Below the pieces are notes generated by a model that worked only from the letters and a program-made list of their open reading frames with translations, had not been told where the DNA came from and did not search any database. Made by a program: the position numbers and the translations under genes. A stretch of 64,000 bases of DNA from Flavicella sediminum (lineage in GTDB: Bacteria > Bacteroidota > Bacteroidia > Flavobacteriales > Flavobacteriaceae), in NCBI RefSeq assembly GCF_006381105.1, contig NZ_VDET01000013.1, forward strand, positions 117,436 to 181,435. Reading direction: 5' to 3'. Every line of letters starts with the position of its first letter. Position 1 is the stretch's first letter. Shown here piece after piece: positions 1-9,370 of this stretch.

Positions 1-414
1 AATAATAGAAAGCAATTAAGAGAGCGTTTTCAAATAGGAATTCCTTTAACAAGAGACAATAAAAACAGTAGAAACGACAATGCTTTTTTGGAGAAATTTT
101 ACAGTCTGATAGATGAAAATTTAGACAATCAAGATTTTGATTTAAAAACGCTTGCTTCGGAATTGTGCTTGAGTAAATCTGCTTTTTATCAGAAGGTTAA
201 TACGCTCACAAATCAAACTCCTTTTGAGTTGATAAAAAATTACCGTTTGAAAAAAGCAACGGAATTATTATGTCAAGAAAATTTGTCGGTTACTCAGGTT
301 TTTTTAATGACCGGTTTTAAAAGTAGATCGCATTTTTCAACCAAATTCAAAGAAAAATACAAAGTTACTCCTGGTAAATATGTCAGTCAAATTAGAGCAG
401 ATAATATAAAGTAA
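1..414 (+). CDS. HTCS sensor/regulator, C-terminal fragment (AraC HTH domain)
   Basis: The reading frame is open from the first base of the window, so this is the 3' end of a gene that begins upstream. It covers the linker after the receiver domain and the AraC-type helix-turn-helix output domain, including the two HTH helices around LASELCLSKSAFYQKV and LSVTQVFLMTGFKSRSHFS. It is very similar (roughly 80% by eye) to the last 137 residues of the complete HTCS at 31585-35688, including the linker RERFQIGIPLTRDN. It is therefore a paralogous hybrid two-component regulator that would bind promoter DNA of this or a neighbouring PUL in response to a periplasmic glycan fragment. A hairpin terminator follows at 463. 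The sensor, kinase and most of the receiver lie outside the window. Confidence 0.93.
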   Translation, partial: NNRKQLRERFQIGIPLTRDNKNSRNDNAFLEKFYSLIDENLDNQDFDLKTLASELCLSKSAFYQKVNTLTNQTPFELIKNYRLKKATELLCQENLSVTQVFLMTGFKSRSHFSTKFKEKYKVTPGKYVSQIRADNIK

Positions 415-791
415 GCATGAATTTTTAAGCGACCACTTTTTCTAAAGGAAGATTTTACAGCGACCTTCTTTTCTCAACCTATAATGAGAGAAGAAGGTTT
501 TTCTTTTTTTGGAGAATAAGAGAAAACAAATTGTATAAAATAAGGTCGTTTTATTTTGTTGTATTCTTCTTCTAGCTTATATAAATTCCTTTAAAAGGGG
601 CATTTTCTTTAAAAATACACTCTCAGGCACATTTCATTAGCTAATAGAAACAACTATTTTTTACTCTCGAATTAATTTAGCAGTAGCTTGTTTAGCTATT
701 CAGTAACAAATTGTTTGTTACCAAAGTCTAAACCTATTTTATAAGTGAGTGAGCGTTTCAGTTTGTGCTAACTCGAATTAATTCTAACGAC
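415..791 (+). promoter_or_regulatory. Intergenic region with terminator and candidate promoter/operator
   Basis: This 377-base gap separates the first HTCS from the first enzyme gene. It holds a terminator (463-509). Near the downstream gene it has a perfect 8-base inverted repeat, GTAACAAA at 703-710 and TTTGTTAC at 714-721 with a 3-base loop. The words TAATTTAGCA (674-683) and TAGCTTGTTT (684-693) lie just before it. The same three words (TAGCTTGTTT, TAATTTAGCA, GTAACAAA) recur in another order upstream of the sulfatase at 36072, which also follows an HTCS gene. I infer an HTCS-controlled promoter. No clear TAnnTTTG -7 element was found. Confidence 0.4.
463..509 (+). terminator. Rho-independent terminator after first HTCS
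   Basis: A 14-base stem (463-476 with 485-498) pairs with one G-U and has an 8-base loop. A T-rich tract follows. It ends the HTCS transcript. Confidence 0.8.
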
Positions 792-2207
792 ATGAAAATT
801 ACATATTTAAAAGCGTTTTTTGTGAGCTGCATAGTTTTGGGGTCAAACTTAGCAAAGGCACAAGTAAAAGAAAATTGGGCAATTGATACGCAAGTTCAAT
901 GGGAAGAAGCCCTGTCCAACACACAAGACATAAAAATAAAGAACGCAAAAGCGGTTTCAGGAGAAGGGAAAAGTTTTTTTTCTAGTAAATTAAAATCTTT
1001 CAAAAAAAAGAGGAATTTAAAATCCATAGTTTTTAAACAAGCAGCTGATTGGAACAACTGGAAGGAAATACCAAAAGTTAGAACAGAAGAAATGTTAGAC
1101 GCTCCTGTTTTAATTTCAGTAAAAGCAAACGATTATTATTTGCTAGCGCGTCGTTACGACACACATCCTGAAAGAATTCACAATACTAGAAAAATACATT
1201 CGGATGCCGAATTGGGTTATCATGCTTGGCATAGTACGGATATGAAAAACTGGAAACATTACGGGCCTGTAAGTGGTTATGTGCAACGTTGGGTTACCAC
1301 TGCAGAATATAAAAACGGTAAATTTTATATCTACTACGACAATCCCAATGACGAAGATCCTCATTTAATAATTGACAAGGATTTAATGGATGGAAAAATG
1401 GGCAAAAACATTGGAATGGTGTTTAATGACCCAACACATGGATCTGACTGTGCTGTTTTGCGAGATGAGGATGAAATGTTTCATTTAATATATGAAAACT
1501 GGGATTACAACAATGCCCGTAAACATTCTTGGGACGCCCCTGTGGGCGGACATGCTATTAGTAAAGATGGAATTCACGATTTTAAAATTGTTCCTCCTGC
1601 GGTAGATGAACGAACTACTTCTACAGGGAGCTATGCTACTTTTTTGCATCCCTACAAAGCGGAAAATTATACGACCATGAAATACGAAGTTTATGAGCCA
1701 GAACAAAATGCATATGGCGATTGGACAGCGATAAAAATAGGCAAGCAATATTATCTCTTTGGAGATAATGATCCTGCCGGTGGACGCATTAAAGTGGGCA
1801 AATTTACCAGTGATTCCATGTCGAAAACATTTACGTATTGTGGTGAATTTGGTATGGGGCATCCCGATCCGACGATTGCTTTTGCTGAAGGACAATTTTA
1901 TTTGCTACAACAACAAGGAAAAGTAGATTTTGTAAGTCCAGGCCCTTGGGTACCTGGAGTGGAGGCTAGAGTCGGAGTAGATACAAATAACGATGGTAAA
2001 ATTAATCAATGGACCGACTGGAATGTTGTTGCAGAAAGTTACCAACATAAAAAAGGTTTTGCACGTGTGGTTGCCGTAGAAGAAGCAACAATAGATGTAT
2101 CAAAGTTGCCTGCAGCTTATGGCGTCCGTTTTGAATATCGAACAAAAGCTGTTGCTAATAAAAAAGAATTGATTCAAATGAAGTCAATTTTACTAAGCTT
2201 TGAGTAA
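792..2207 (+). CDS. Exported five-bladed beta-propeller glycoside hydrolase (GH43-like)
   Basis: The start is placed at the ATG at 792 (471 aa) because MKITYLKAFF...NLAKAQ is a clear signal peptide. An upstream GTG at 765 would add nine residues ahead of it. The mature protein has repeated propeller blades with aromatic, strand-turn motifs (GYHAWHSTDMKNWKHYGP, GHAISKDGIHDF). Acidic residues sit in typical GH43/GH32-clan positions, such as DAPVLI near residue 100, HGSDCAVLRD near 225 and GHPDPTIAF near 356. I infer a periplasmic exo-glycosidase acting on oligosaccharides from the PUL substrate. It is the first gene after the HTCS terminator and is followed 21 bases later by a sulfatase, so the two are probably co-transcribed. 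The precise GH family and substrate cannot be set by eye, and a GH117-like enzyme is an alternative. Confidence 0.7.
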   Translation: MKITYLKAFFVSCIVLGSNLAKAQVKENWAIDTQVQWEEALSNTQDIKIKNAKAVSGEGKSFFSSKLKSFKKKRNLKSIVFKQAADWNNWKEIPKVRTEEMLDAPVLISVKANDYYLLARRYDTHPERIHNTRKIHSDAELGYHAWHSTDMKNWKHYGPVSGYVQRWVTTAEYKNGKFYIYYDNPNDEDPHLIIDKDLMDGKMGKNIGMVFNDPTHGSDCAVLRDEDEMFHLIYENWDYNNARKHSWDAPVGGHAISKDGIHDFKIVPPAVDERTTSTGSYATFLHPYKAENYTTMKYEVYEPEQNAYGDWTAIKIGKQYYLFGDNDPAGGRIKVGKFTSDSMSKTFTYCGEFGMGHPDPTIAFAEGQFYLLQQQGKVDFVSPGPWVPGVEARVGVDTNNDGKINQWTDWNVVAESYQHKKGFARVVAVEEATIDVSKLPAAYGVRFEYRTKAVANKKELIQMKSILLSFE

Positions 2208-2228
2208 ATACTAATTCCAATAAAAACA

Positions 2229-3749
2229 ATGATGAAATACAGTTCAATTATTTTTTTAGTAGGCTTAGGAATCCTTCTAACTTCTTGTTCTAAAAAAAAG
2301 ATACATTCAAAACCGAATGTAATTTTAATATATGCTGATGATTTAGGAAGGGGCTTGTTAGGAACCTACGGACAAGAAATCATAAAAACACCAAATATAG
2401 ACAAACTCGCAAGTGAAGGGATTAGTTTTAAAAATGCTTATGGTTGTAATTATTGTGCACCAGCAAGGGCTAGTTTGCTAACGGGGATGCATGATGTTCG
2501 ACCTAATCAATGGAAAATTACCAAAGGGGGCATGTATCTGAATTTAGATAACGGAATGACCTTCCAAGAAATTAAAGATTCGATTCATAAAGTAGCCCAG
2601 CCAGCAAAGCCTAATGATGTTTTTTTGGCTGAAGTAGCGCAAAAAGCAGGCTATAAAACAGCAGCCTTTGGAAAGTTAGAATGGGGATTTTCTACAACGC
2701 CGGAAAGAATTAAAAGACATGGTTGGGATGAACATTTTGGTTTTTACGATCACAACAGATGTCATGGGTTTTATCCACCATTTTTGTTTGAAAATGGCGA
2801 AAAAATTACTATTGAAGGAAATACCAGAGTAGATTGTGGAAATACTAATAATGTTGAAACTCCCGAAGCTTATGCAGAAAGGTGGGACATGACAGGAAAG
2901 TCTTTTTATTCTGAAAATATCATTATGGAAAAGTTGCTTGGATATTTGGACAATTATAAAAAAGAAGAAAAACCTTTCTTTTTGTTTTTTCCAACACAAC
3001 TTCCACACGGACCTATTTCTATTCCAGAGGTGCATGCCGATTTTAAAAACGACAAACGCCTTACTGAATTTGAAAAAGAATATGCTTCAATGGTAAAAAT
3101 GTTGGATACAGATGTAGGGAGAATTCTAAAAAAATTAGAAGCTAAAAATTTATTGGAAAATACAATTGTTGTCTTTACCTCAGATAATGGGCATGAGATT
3201 TATACTAGAGAAGAAGGGCGTTCGTATAAAGACACAAACGTACTTACCAATGAAAAATATGACAATATCAAAACGCGATTTTTAAGTGAATTTGGAAAAG
3301 ATATTTTTGATGGAAACGACGGTATGTCGGGTTTAAAACGTTCTAACTGGGAAGGTGGAACTCGGGTTCCTTTATTTTGGTATTGGAAAGGAAAAATAAA
3401 ACCAGGAGTGGTTTCAGAGCAAAGAGTAGCCAATTATGATTTCCTAAATACACTAGCAGAAATTACAGGTCTTCAGGAGCTTAAAGAAAAGGACGGTGTT
3501 TCGTATGCAAAAACCTTGTTTGGAGGAAAAGCCAAAGAACGACCTTATACAGTTTATAATTCAAAAATAGGACCAGCATTGGTAACCAAAGAGGGGTGGA
3601 AGTTGCGCTATCATAAAAAGAAGAACATCTTTCAATTATATTTTTTACCTGAAGATTATAAAGAAATGAAAGAATTATCGGCGAAATATCCTGAAAAAGT
3701 AGCCTTGCTAAAAGCGCACTTAACAAAAGAAGCGGGTGGAACTTTATAA
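2229..3749 (+). CDS. Family S1 sulfatase, lipoprotein (CAPAR type)
   Basis: This is a formylglycine-dependent sulfatase that hydrolyses sulfate esters on glycans in the periplasm or at the outer membrane. The lipobox LLTSC puts the lipid on Cys20. The metal-binding start PNVILIYADDLGRG is followed by the modification motif C76-A-P-A-R80 in CAPARASLLTG. A second metal motif, TSDNGHE, lies near residue 320. The usual FGKWHLG motif reads FGKLEWGF, so the Lys is kept but the His is lost. The same variant occurs in the paralogues at 36072 and 55848. Length (506 aa) is normal for S1. It overlaps no neighbour (the next ATG is at 3760) and probably shares an operon with the propeller enzyme before it. 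Subfamily and the sulfate position attacked are unknown. Confidence 0.93.
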   Translation: MMKYSSIIFLVGLGILLTSCSKKKIHSKPNVILIYADDLGRGLLGTYGQEIIKTPNIDKLASEGISFKNAYGCNYCAPARASLLTGMHDVRPNQWKITKGGMYLNLDNGMTFQEIKDSIHKVAQPAKPNDVFLAEVAQKAGYKTAAFGKLEWGFSTTPERIKRHGWDEHFGFYDHNRCHGFYPPFLFENGEKITIEGNTRVDCGNTNNVETPEAYAERWDMTGKSFYSENIIMEKLLGYLDNYKKEEKPFFLFFPTQLPHGPISIPEVHADFKNDKRLTEFEKEYASMVKMLDTDVGRILKKLEAKNLLENTIVVFTSDNGHEIYTREEGRSYKDTNVLTNEKYDNIKTRFLSEFGKDIFDGNDGMSGLKRSNWEGGTRVPLFWYWKGKIKPGVVSEQRVANYDFLNTLAEITGLQELKEKDGVSYAKTLFGGKAKERPYTVYNSKIGPALVTKEGWKLRYHKKKNIFQLYFLPEDYKEMKELSAKYPEKVALLKAHLTKEAGGTL

Positions 3750-3759
3750 AAAAATAAAA

Positions 3760-5637
3760 ATGAAATATAACCACTATGCATGGGTCTTAGGTCTTTTTGT
3801 CATTCTTATAGGATGTGAAAAGAAAAAATCAACGAAACCTAATGTCATTATTCTCTTGACTGATGACCAAGGCTATGGCGATTTATCTTGCCACGGAAAT
3901 CCAGATGTGAAAACACCTAATTTAGATGCCATGTACAAAGAGTCTATTCGACTTACCGATTTTCATGTTTCTTCGGTGTGCACCCCATCACGGTCACAAT
4001 TGTTAACCGGTTTGGATGCCGTTAGAAATGGTGCCTCTGGAGTGAAAGGAAGTATCGCAACTATATTTCACACTTATAAAGATACTTTAGGCAAGGAATC
4101 AAAAATTCATTTGTTACCCGAGTTTTTTAAAGCAAATGGTTATAGTACAGCACATTTTGGAAAATGGCATTTAGGTGATGGTACTACCTATCGTTCTATG
4201 GATCGTGGATTTGATGAAACCTTGACATTTCCGGGCGCTTCCATTTGGCAATCTCCAAATTATTGGAATAACGATTGTTTTGATGATGTGCAGCTAAGAA
4301 ATGGAAAAGAGGAAAAAACAAAAGGCTATTATACCGATGTTTATTTCGAGGAGTCTATAAAATTTATAAAAAATGAAGCTGCCAAAAAAACGCCATTCTT
4401 TGTTTATTTGCCAACAGGTGCCATGCACACACCACAATTTGTGCCTGAAAAATACAGCAAGCCTTATCGGTATTTGCCAAAGTTAACGGCGCAGTTTTAC
4501 GGTATGGTGGCCAATTTTGATGAAAATGTAGGTCGTTTAGAAAGCACTTTAACAGATTTAGGAATTAAAGACAATACCATTGTTATTTACCTTTCCGACA
4601 ATGGCGGTACTTTGGGCGTTGACTTTTACAATGCAGGAATGCGTGGAAGTAAAGGTTCGCTTTATGAAGGTGGGCATCGGGTGTCTTGTTTTATACGATG
4701 GAAGGATGGGATACCTAATTTGGGTAGAGATGTAACGGAATTAACATTGGTGCAAGATCTACTACCTACGCTTATTGATTTTTGCCAATTGGACATGCCT
4801 TGGGAACAAAAATTTGATGGGCTAAGTTTAAAAAAACACCTGCTTGAAGGGAAACAAGATTTTAGTAAACGTATATCTGTTGTTCAATACGTGCATCGAA
4901 AAAAATTGGAGGACTTTACGGTGTTAAAAAATAAATGGAGACTGATAAATAACAAGGAACTTTACAACGTAAAAAACGATATCGGTCAAACAAAAAATGT
5001 AATTCAAGAATTTCCGGAAATCGCAAAGGAGCTTGGAACATATTACAAAGCTTGGAAAAAATCTGTTCAGCCATCAGAAGCAAAACGAACAACTTTAAAA
5101 GCAGGACTTGTCAATCAAAAAACGGTTCAATTATCTTGTTTTGATTGGGTAGCAGAAAAAATTGAAGGAAAGGGCAATGCTTCACAAATGATGGATATTA
5201 GACAAGGAAGCAGTATAAAAGGGCCTTGGCATGTTGAGTTTGTGGAAGATGCAATTTACGAATTTACCTTTAGGCGTTGGCACAAAGCAGCAAATACCGA
5301 AATATCCAAAGGCTTACCGCCTTATTTTACAGAATTTTCAAAGCAAATAGGACTCACAGAAGTAACAGACAATTCAGGGGACTATCAAATTTGGAAAACA
5401 CTTTGTAAAGATGGAATTTACCCTAAAGGGAAAGCCTTGGCAATAACCCAAGGACAATTTATTGTAAACGGTATAAAGGATTCCTATGTAGAAATTCTTC
5501 CTACGGATGAAAAAATAGTCATTAGAAAATTTATAAAGAAAGGAATTTACGATGTAGAATTCAACTTTTTAGATGCACAGGCTCAAATACTTTGCGGAGC
5601 TTATTACGGAGAAATAAATAGAATTTGGAACAATTAA
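3760..5637 (+). CDS. Family S1 sulfatase lipoprotein with extra C-terminal domain
   Basis: The ATG at 3760 is chosen because it gives a lipoprotein signal (FVILIGC, Cys19) and begins after the stop of the previous gene; a GTG at 3736 would overlap it. The sulfatase domain has PNVIILLTDDQGYGDLS, C74-T-P-S-R78, FGKWHLGDG and YLSDNGG, all classical S1 features. After about residue 435 comes an additional domain of about 190 residues (PWHVEFVEDAIYEFTFRRW) containing aromatic and basic residues. A similar extension is seen in long arylsulfatases of marine bacteria; its role is unknown and substrate binding is a guess. It lies 9 bases before the next sulfatase. Likely exo-acting on sulfated oligosaccharides. 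Confidence 0.92.
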   Translation: MKYNHYAWVLGLFVILIGCEKKKSTKPNVIILLTDDQGYGDLSCHGNPDVKTPNLDAMYKESIRLTDFHVSSVCTPSRSQLLTGLDAVRNGASGVKGSIATIFHTYKDTLGKESKIHLLPEFFKANGYSTAHFGKWHLGDGTTYRSMDRGFDETLTFPGASIWQSPNYWNNDCFDDVQLRNGKEEKTKGYYTDVYFEESIKFIKNEAAKKTPFFVYLPTGAMHTPQFVPEKYSKPYRYLPKLTAQFYGMVANFDENVGRLESTLTDLGIKDNTIVIYLSDNGGTLGVDFYNAGMRGSKGSLYEGGHRVSCFIRWKDGIPNLGRDVTELTLVQDLLPTLIDFCQLDMPWEQKFDGLSLKKHLLEGKQDFSKRISVVQYVHRKKLEDFTVLKNKWRLINNKELYNVKNDIGQTKNVIQEFPEIAKELGTYYKAWKKSVQPSEAKRTTLKAGLVNQKTVQLSCFDWVAEKIEGKGNASQMMDIRQGSSIKGPWHVEFVEDAIYEFTFRRWHKAANTEISKGLPPYFTEFSKQIGLTEVTDNSGDYQIWKTLCKDGIYPKGKALAITQGQFIVNGIKDSYVEILPTDEKIVIRKFIKKGIYDVEFNFLDAQAQILCGAYYGEINRIWNN

Positions 5638-5646
5638 ATATTAAAA

Positions 5647-7203
5647 ATGGTTAAACAACACACATTAATAATCGCGTTTTTTTTGTCGATGACAATTTTT
5701 GCGCAATCAGAAAAAAAGCCTAATATTATTTTTTTATTGACGGATGATCAGGCTTATAGAACTTTAGGAATTACCGGAAACGATCAGGTAGTCACACCAA
5801 ATTTAGACAAGCTTGGTAGTCAAGGACTTGTTTTTGACAGGCATTACAATACCACTGCTGTTTGTAAAGGGAGTCGCGCCTCTATCATGACAGGGATGTA
5901 TGAATACAAAACAGGTTGTAATTTTATGCATGGTTCTATGGGAGCAGAACAATGGTCTACCTCATACCCCGTACTCCTAAAAAACGCCGGATATAAAGTC
6001 GCCAATATTGGAAAATTTGGTTTTGGGGTGAGTAAGGTGAAAAATGTGGATCATAAAGGAAATGAAGGGGAAGGAGTTCAAAATGCTTTCGATTTGTATT
6101 TAACAAAAGGTGGGCAGTGCAATTACGCAACCGACAAAAATAAAGACATGGATGTTTATGCAGAAAAAGATCCGCACTTAACACAAGCATTGGCAACCGC
6201 GGCTTTAGAGTTTGCAAATGCTGCTAAAAACGAAAATGAACCTTTTTGTTTAACGGTCGGATTTAAATCGCCACACAAGCCGTTGATACCAGATACCCAG
6301 TTTGACCATGTTTATAAGAATACGGTTTGGAAAAAACCGATCAATTACGGACGGGAAGCAGGATTGCATTTAGCAGCACAATCACGTCAAGACAGGCAGT
6401 ATAAAAAATATTGGGAAGAAGCGTATAGCACAGATGAAAAATATCAAAAAACGCATCGATTGTACCACCAATTAATTCATGGAGTAGATGTCGCTGTTGG
6501 GAAAATTAGAGAAGGTTTAAAAACACTTGGAATAGCAGATAATACGATTATTATTTTTTCATCAGACAATGGTTATTTAATGGGAGCACATGGTCTTGGA
6601 GGAAAAGTATTGCCGTATGAAGAAGGTTCTAGAGCCCCCTTAATTATTTACGATCCTAGAATTCCAAAGAACAAAAAAATCCGTAGAACAGCATCACTAA
6701 GTGGAAATATAGATATCGCTCCTACCATTCTTTCGTATGCAAATATTGGTATTCCTGAGGTTTACGATGGAAAAAGCTTGTTGTCTATTGTAAAAGATGA
6801 AAAAAAGAAAGTACGAAATGTTTTGCCGGTTATTCAGGTTTTTGGAAAGGAAGCTACCAGATGTTTTTCTATGATTGATGGAGAATACAAATATATTTAC
6901 TGGTATTTCAAAAGTGAAAAAGAGAATCTGTATCCTACGGAAGAATTATTTCATTTGACTACAGACCCAATGGAAATGAAAAATTTAGCAAGCAATAAAA
7001 GCTATAAAAAAGTATTGAAAAAAATGCGCAAATTCTATGATGATGAGGTAAAGAATTGGGGAGCTCATAGTATTTCTTACAATGGTTATTTAGAATATGG
7101 AACACTTTTTAATAGAGCTATAAGTTGGGATAAAAAAGCAGTACTTATAAAAGAAAAAGATGCAAAATTGACACCGTATAAAACGCCCTCTAAAAAGAAA
7201 TAA
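5647..7203 (+). CDS. Family S1 sulfatase with CKGSR motif and Lys-rich tail
   Basis: This is a secreted S1 sulfatase (518 aa) with a type I signal peptide ending IFAQ. It has PNIIFLLTDDQAYRTLG, a modification motif at C73-K-G-S-R77, FSSDNGYLMGAHG and the GKVLPYEEGSRAP segment typical of the group that also includes the gene at 44020. The consensus for formylglycine formation is C-x-P/A-x-R; here the third position is Gly, which is unusual. GKWHLG is replaced by GKFGFG. The C-terminus is rich in Lys (KTPSKKK). It lies in a sulfatase run and is followed 3 bases later by a sulfatase remnant. The regiospecificity is unknown. Confidence 0.88.
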   Translation: MVKQHTLIIAFFLSMTIFAQSEKKPNIIFLLTDDQAYRTLGITGNDQVVTPNLDKLGSQGLVFDRHYNTTAVCKGSRASIMTGMYEYKTGCNFMHGSMGAEQWSTSYPVLLKNAGYKVANIGKFGFGVSKVKNVDHKGNEGEGVQNAFDLYLTKGGQCNYATDKNKDMDVYAEKDPHLTQALATAALEFANAAKNENEPFCLTVGFKSPHKPLIPDTQFDHVYKNTVWKKPINYGREAGLHLAAQSRQDRQYKKYWEEAYSTDEKYQKTHRLYHQLIHGVDVAVGKIREGLKTLGIADNTIIIFSSDNGYLMGAHGLGGKVLPYEEGSRAPLIIYDPRIPKNKKIRRTASLSGNIDIAPTILSYANIGIPEVYDGKSLLSIVKDEKKKVRNVLPVIQVFGKEATRCFSMIDGEYKYIYWYFKSEKENLYPTEELFHLTTDPMEMKNLASNKSYKKVLKKMRKFYDDEVKNWGAHSISYNGYLEYGTLFNRAISWDKKAVLIKEKDAKLTPYKTPSKKK

Positions 7204-7206
7204 AGG

Positions 7207-7428
7207 ATGAATCATAAGCCTATCGTTTTCTTTGTAGTTGTTTTGTTATCCATGGCGCAACTGATTTCTCAAAATTTAGGAAAATCAAAACCTAATATTT
7301 TATTTATCATGTCAGACGACCATACCTCACAAGCTGTTGGGGTTTATGGAAGTAGGTTGGCTAAATTTGATCGGACTTTAAATATTGATAGAATAGGTAA
7401 AGAAGAATTAAAAACTATAAAAATATGA
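7207..7428 (+). pseudogene. Truncated S1 sulfatase remnant (N-terminal 73 aa)
   Basis: The protein has a signal peptide and then KPNILFIMSDDHTSQAVGVYGS and LNIDRIGKEE. These are the metal-binding start and the segment just before the catalytic Cys region of an S1 sulfatase. It stops after ELKTIKI with no modification motif, no second metal site and only about 15% of the normal length. The stop overlaps the start of the next gene (ATGA at 7425-7428), so no further sulfatase sequence follows in any frame. I infer an internal deletion that joined the 5' end of a lost sulfatase to its extreme 3' end or to intergenic DNA. It cannot be catalytic, though it may still be translated and could couple translation to the downstream gene. 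Confidence 0.85.
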
Positions 7429-9257
7429 CTACAAAATTTTCAAAATTAATAATGATCAATTTTATAGCCTTTGGGCTCATAGCTTGTTCTAGCTCTAAGT
7501 TGTCTAAAGCGAGTGCTGATCATTCAGTTGATTTTACATTACAAAATGATTATCCAATTGGTAAGAGTGTTAGCGAAAGTCAAAATTGGATTTCATTGAA
7601 TGCGAATGAAGTATTTAAGAGTACTGAAAAAGGGATGCTAGTTTTACCCGGAAAAGAGGCTGCCTTTAGTTCAATACAATATCGCAATCCGATGGTTGCT
7701 CCAAAAGTTGGAGAGGCCATTACTGCGTCTATTGATTTTACATATGACCAAATGAAAAAAAGAACCGAAAAAGAAGTGATTCGTGTTGGTTTTAGCAATG
7801 GTTCTAGTAATTTAATGGCAACATTTAATCGTAAAGGTTGGGGAGATTATCATTCTATAGGAATGGAAGATTATGTGGTTGGTATTGTTTTTCATACTTC
7901 CGAAATTGGATTTAAAAACAATGCAGCTTTAGGAACCAGTAATCCACTTCAACTGTCCATAACATTGACACGTGCTAAAGGTGATTTATGGAATATGGTT
8001 GTTCTTCTTAAAAATCTTACACCAACTTCTAATTGGAGTAAAAGATGGGAAAAGAACGGTTTAAGTTTTCCTTCAGGAAACACAGATAAATTATTTGGAG
8101 TTATTCAAGCTGGTGCATCTGATGCTGATGCAGGTATTGCCAATCGTTTGGTGACTCGCTTCGATTTAAATACAAAAAAAGCGCCACCTGCCATAGCAAA
8201 AACATGGAACGGAGTTGATTTTAAAAAATACATCCTTCCTATGAAACCGCAAGGGCCATTGGTAAGTGAAGGAATTTGGGGAAAGGATATTTTACCTCGT
8301 GATCCAAAAAATGGATTGGAAGATGCAAGCATGGAAAACTGGTGTTATTGGGATGGAAGTATCGTCAAAGACGATGTCGGTAAATATCATATGTATGCAA
8401 GTCGTTGGACACAAGAGCAACCGCATGGAAATGGTTGGAAAGAACATTCTAAAGGAATACATGCCGTTAGTGACAATGTAATGGGACCTTATAAAGATTT
8501 GGGCTTAACCTGGCCACAATGGAAAGAAGGACTAGGACACAATGTTATTGGCCTACGTATGTTTGACGGACGTTATGCAATGGTTACTAGTGACAGAACT
8601 CGTGGAGAAGTTTTTGTTTCTGATCATCCAAATGGACCGTTTAAATTATTAGGAGAAATTCAAGTGGATTCCAATGGCTTTAATCCAGGATTGGCGCGTT
8701 ACCAAAGCGGCGATTCTAAAGGGAATATGTCTAATGTGATGATTATTCCTAGAGAAGATGGCCGTTACATGATTGTTGCACGTTCAACTGCAATTATGAT
8801 CAGTGATAATGGAATTCTAGGGCCCTATAAAATTATGTCCGATAGAATTTATGCAGATATGCCAGAAATTCCACAAACACGTATGGAAGATCCAACGGCT
8901 TGGTATAGTGGAGGAATGTACCATATGCTTGTAAATCATTGGCCAGGGAAAACAACCTATCATTTTTCTTCTAAAGATGGAATTAAGGACTGGAAGTACC
9001 GCAGTATTGCTTACCGAAAAGATGAATCTATATTTCGATATACCGATGGTACAGTTGACGAATGGTATATTGTGCAACGCCCAACAGCATACACAGAAAA
9101 TGGGCATATTACGCATTTTAATTTTTCGGTTATAGACGTAACGAAAGGAGCTGATAGAGGAAATGACAAACATGGTAGTAAAATTATTGTAGTTCCTTTT
9201 GATGGAGAAGCTTTTGATAAGGACATGCAAGCCATTATTGCTGCTGAAAAGAAATAA
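7425..9257 (+). CDS. Lipoprotein with jelly-roll N-domain and GH43-like propeller
   Basis: The 610-residue protein has a lipobox (GLIAC, Cys21). Residues about 35-245 form a beta-sandwich-like domain, possibly carbohydrate-binding. Residues about 260-605 form a five-bladed propeller. The propeller shares landmarks with the proteins at 37616 and 54402: WG(K/A)..LPRD..NG(I/L)EDA near 283-295, YWDGSIVKDD, HAVSDN..GPYK, and an acidic RMEDPTAW near residue 487. I infer a surface or periplasmic exo-glycosidase of the GH43-like superfamily. Its start overlaps the stop of the sulfatase remnant by four bases, which suggests translational coupling. A terminator follows at 9278. Substrate unknown. Confidence 0.72.
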   Translation: MTTKFSKLIMINFIAFGLIACSSSKLSKASADHSVDFTLQNDYPIGKSVSESQNWISLNANEVFKSTEKGMLVLPGKEAAFSSIQYRNPMVAPKVGEAITASIDFTYDQMKKRTEKEVIRVGFSNGSSNLMATFNRKGWGDYHSIGMEDYVVGIVFHTSEIGFKNNAALGTSNPLQLSITLTRAKGDLWNMVVLLKNLTPTSNWSKRWEKNGLSFPSGNTDKLFGVIQAGASDADAGIANRLVTRFDLNTKKAPPAIAKTWNGVDFKKYILPMKPQGPLVSEGIWGKDILPRDPKNGLEDASMENWCYWDGSIVKDDVGKYHMYASRWTQEQPHGNGWKEHSKGIHAVSDNVMGPYKDLGLTWPQWKEGLGHNVIGLRMFDGRYAMVTSDRTRGEVFVSDHPNGPFKLLGEIQVDSNGFNPGLARYQSGDSKGNMSNVMIIPREDGRYMIVARSTAIMISDNGILGPYKIMSDRIYADMPEIPQTRMEDPTAWYSGGMYHMLVNHWPGKTTYHFSSKDGIKDWKYRSIAYRKDESIFRYTDGTVDEWYIVQRPTAYTENGHITHFNFSVIDVTKGADRGNDKHGSKIIVVPFDGEAFDKDMQAIIAAEKK

Positions 9258-9277
9258 TATTTATTTATAACCGCGAC

Positions 9278-9309
9278 ATAGGAGAGAGTTGTACTTTCTC
9301 CTATTTTTT
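9278..9309 (+). terminator. Rho-independent terminator
   Basis: An 8-base perfect stem (ATAGGAGA 9278-9285, TCTCCTAT 9297-9304) is followed by a T run. It ends the first sulfatase/propeller operon. Confidence 0.8.
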
Positions 9310-9370
9310 GATGAGGTATTTAGTAAAATGAACGTTAGTTTCGAATTGTTAGGTTAAAAAACATAAAAAA

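Noticed and set aside
765..791. GTG start at 765 for the first propeller enzyme
   Set aside because: The ATG at 792 starts a standard signal peptide.
1485..1895. Minus-strand ORFs over 100 residues within enzyme genes, such as this one
   Set aside because: They overlap well-supported genes, show no domains or signals, and are shadow frames.
3736..3759. GTG start at 3736 for the second sulfatase
   Set aside because: It overlaps the previous gene and spoils the lipoprotein signal; the ATG at 3760 fits better.
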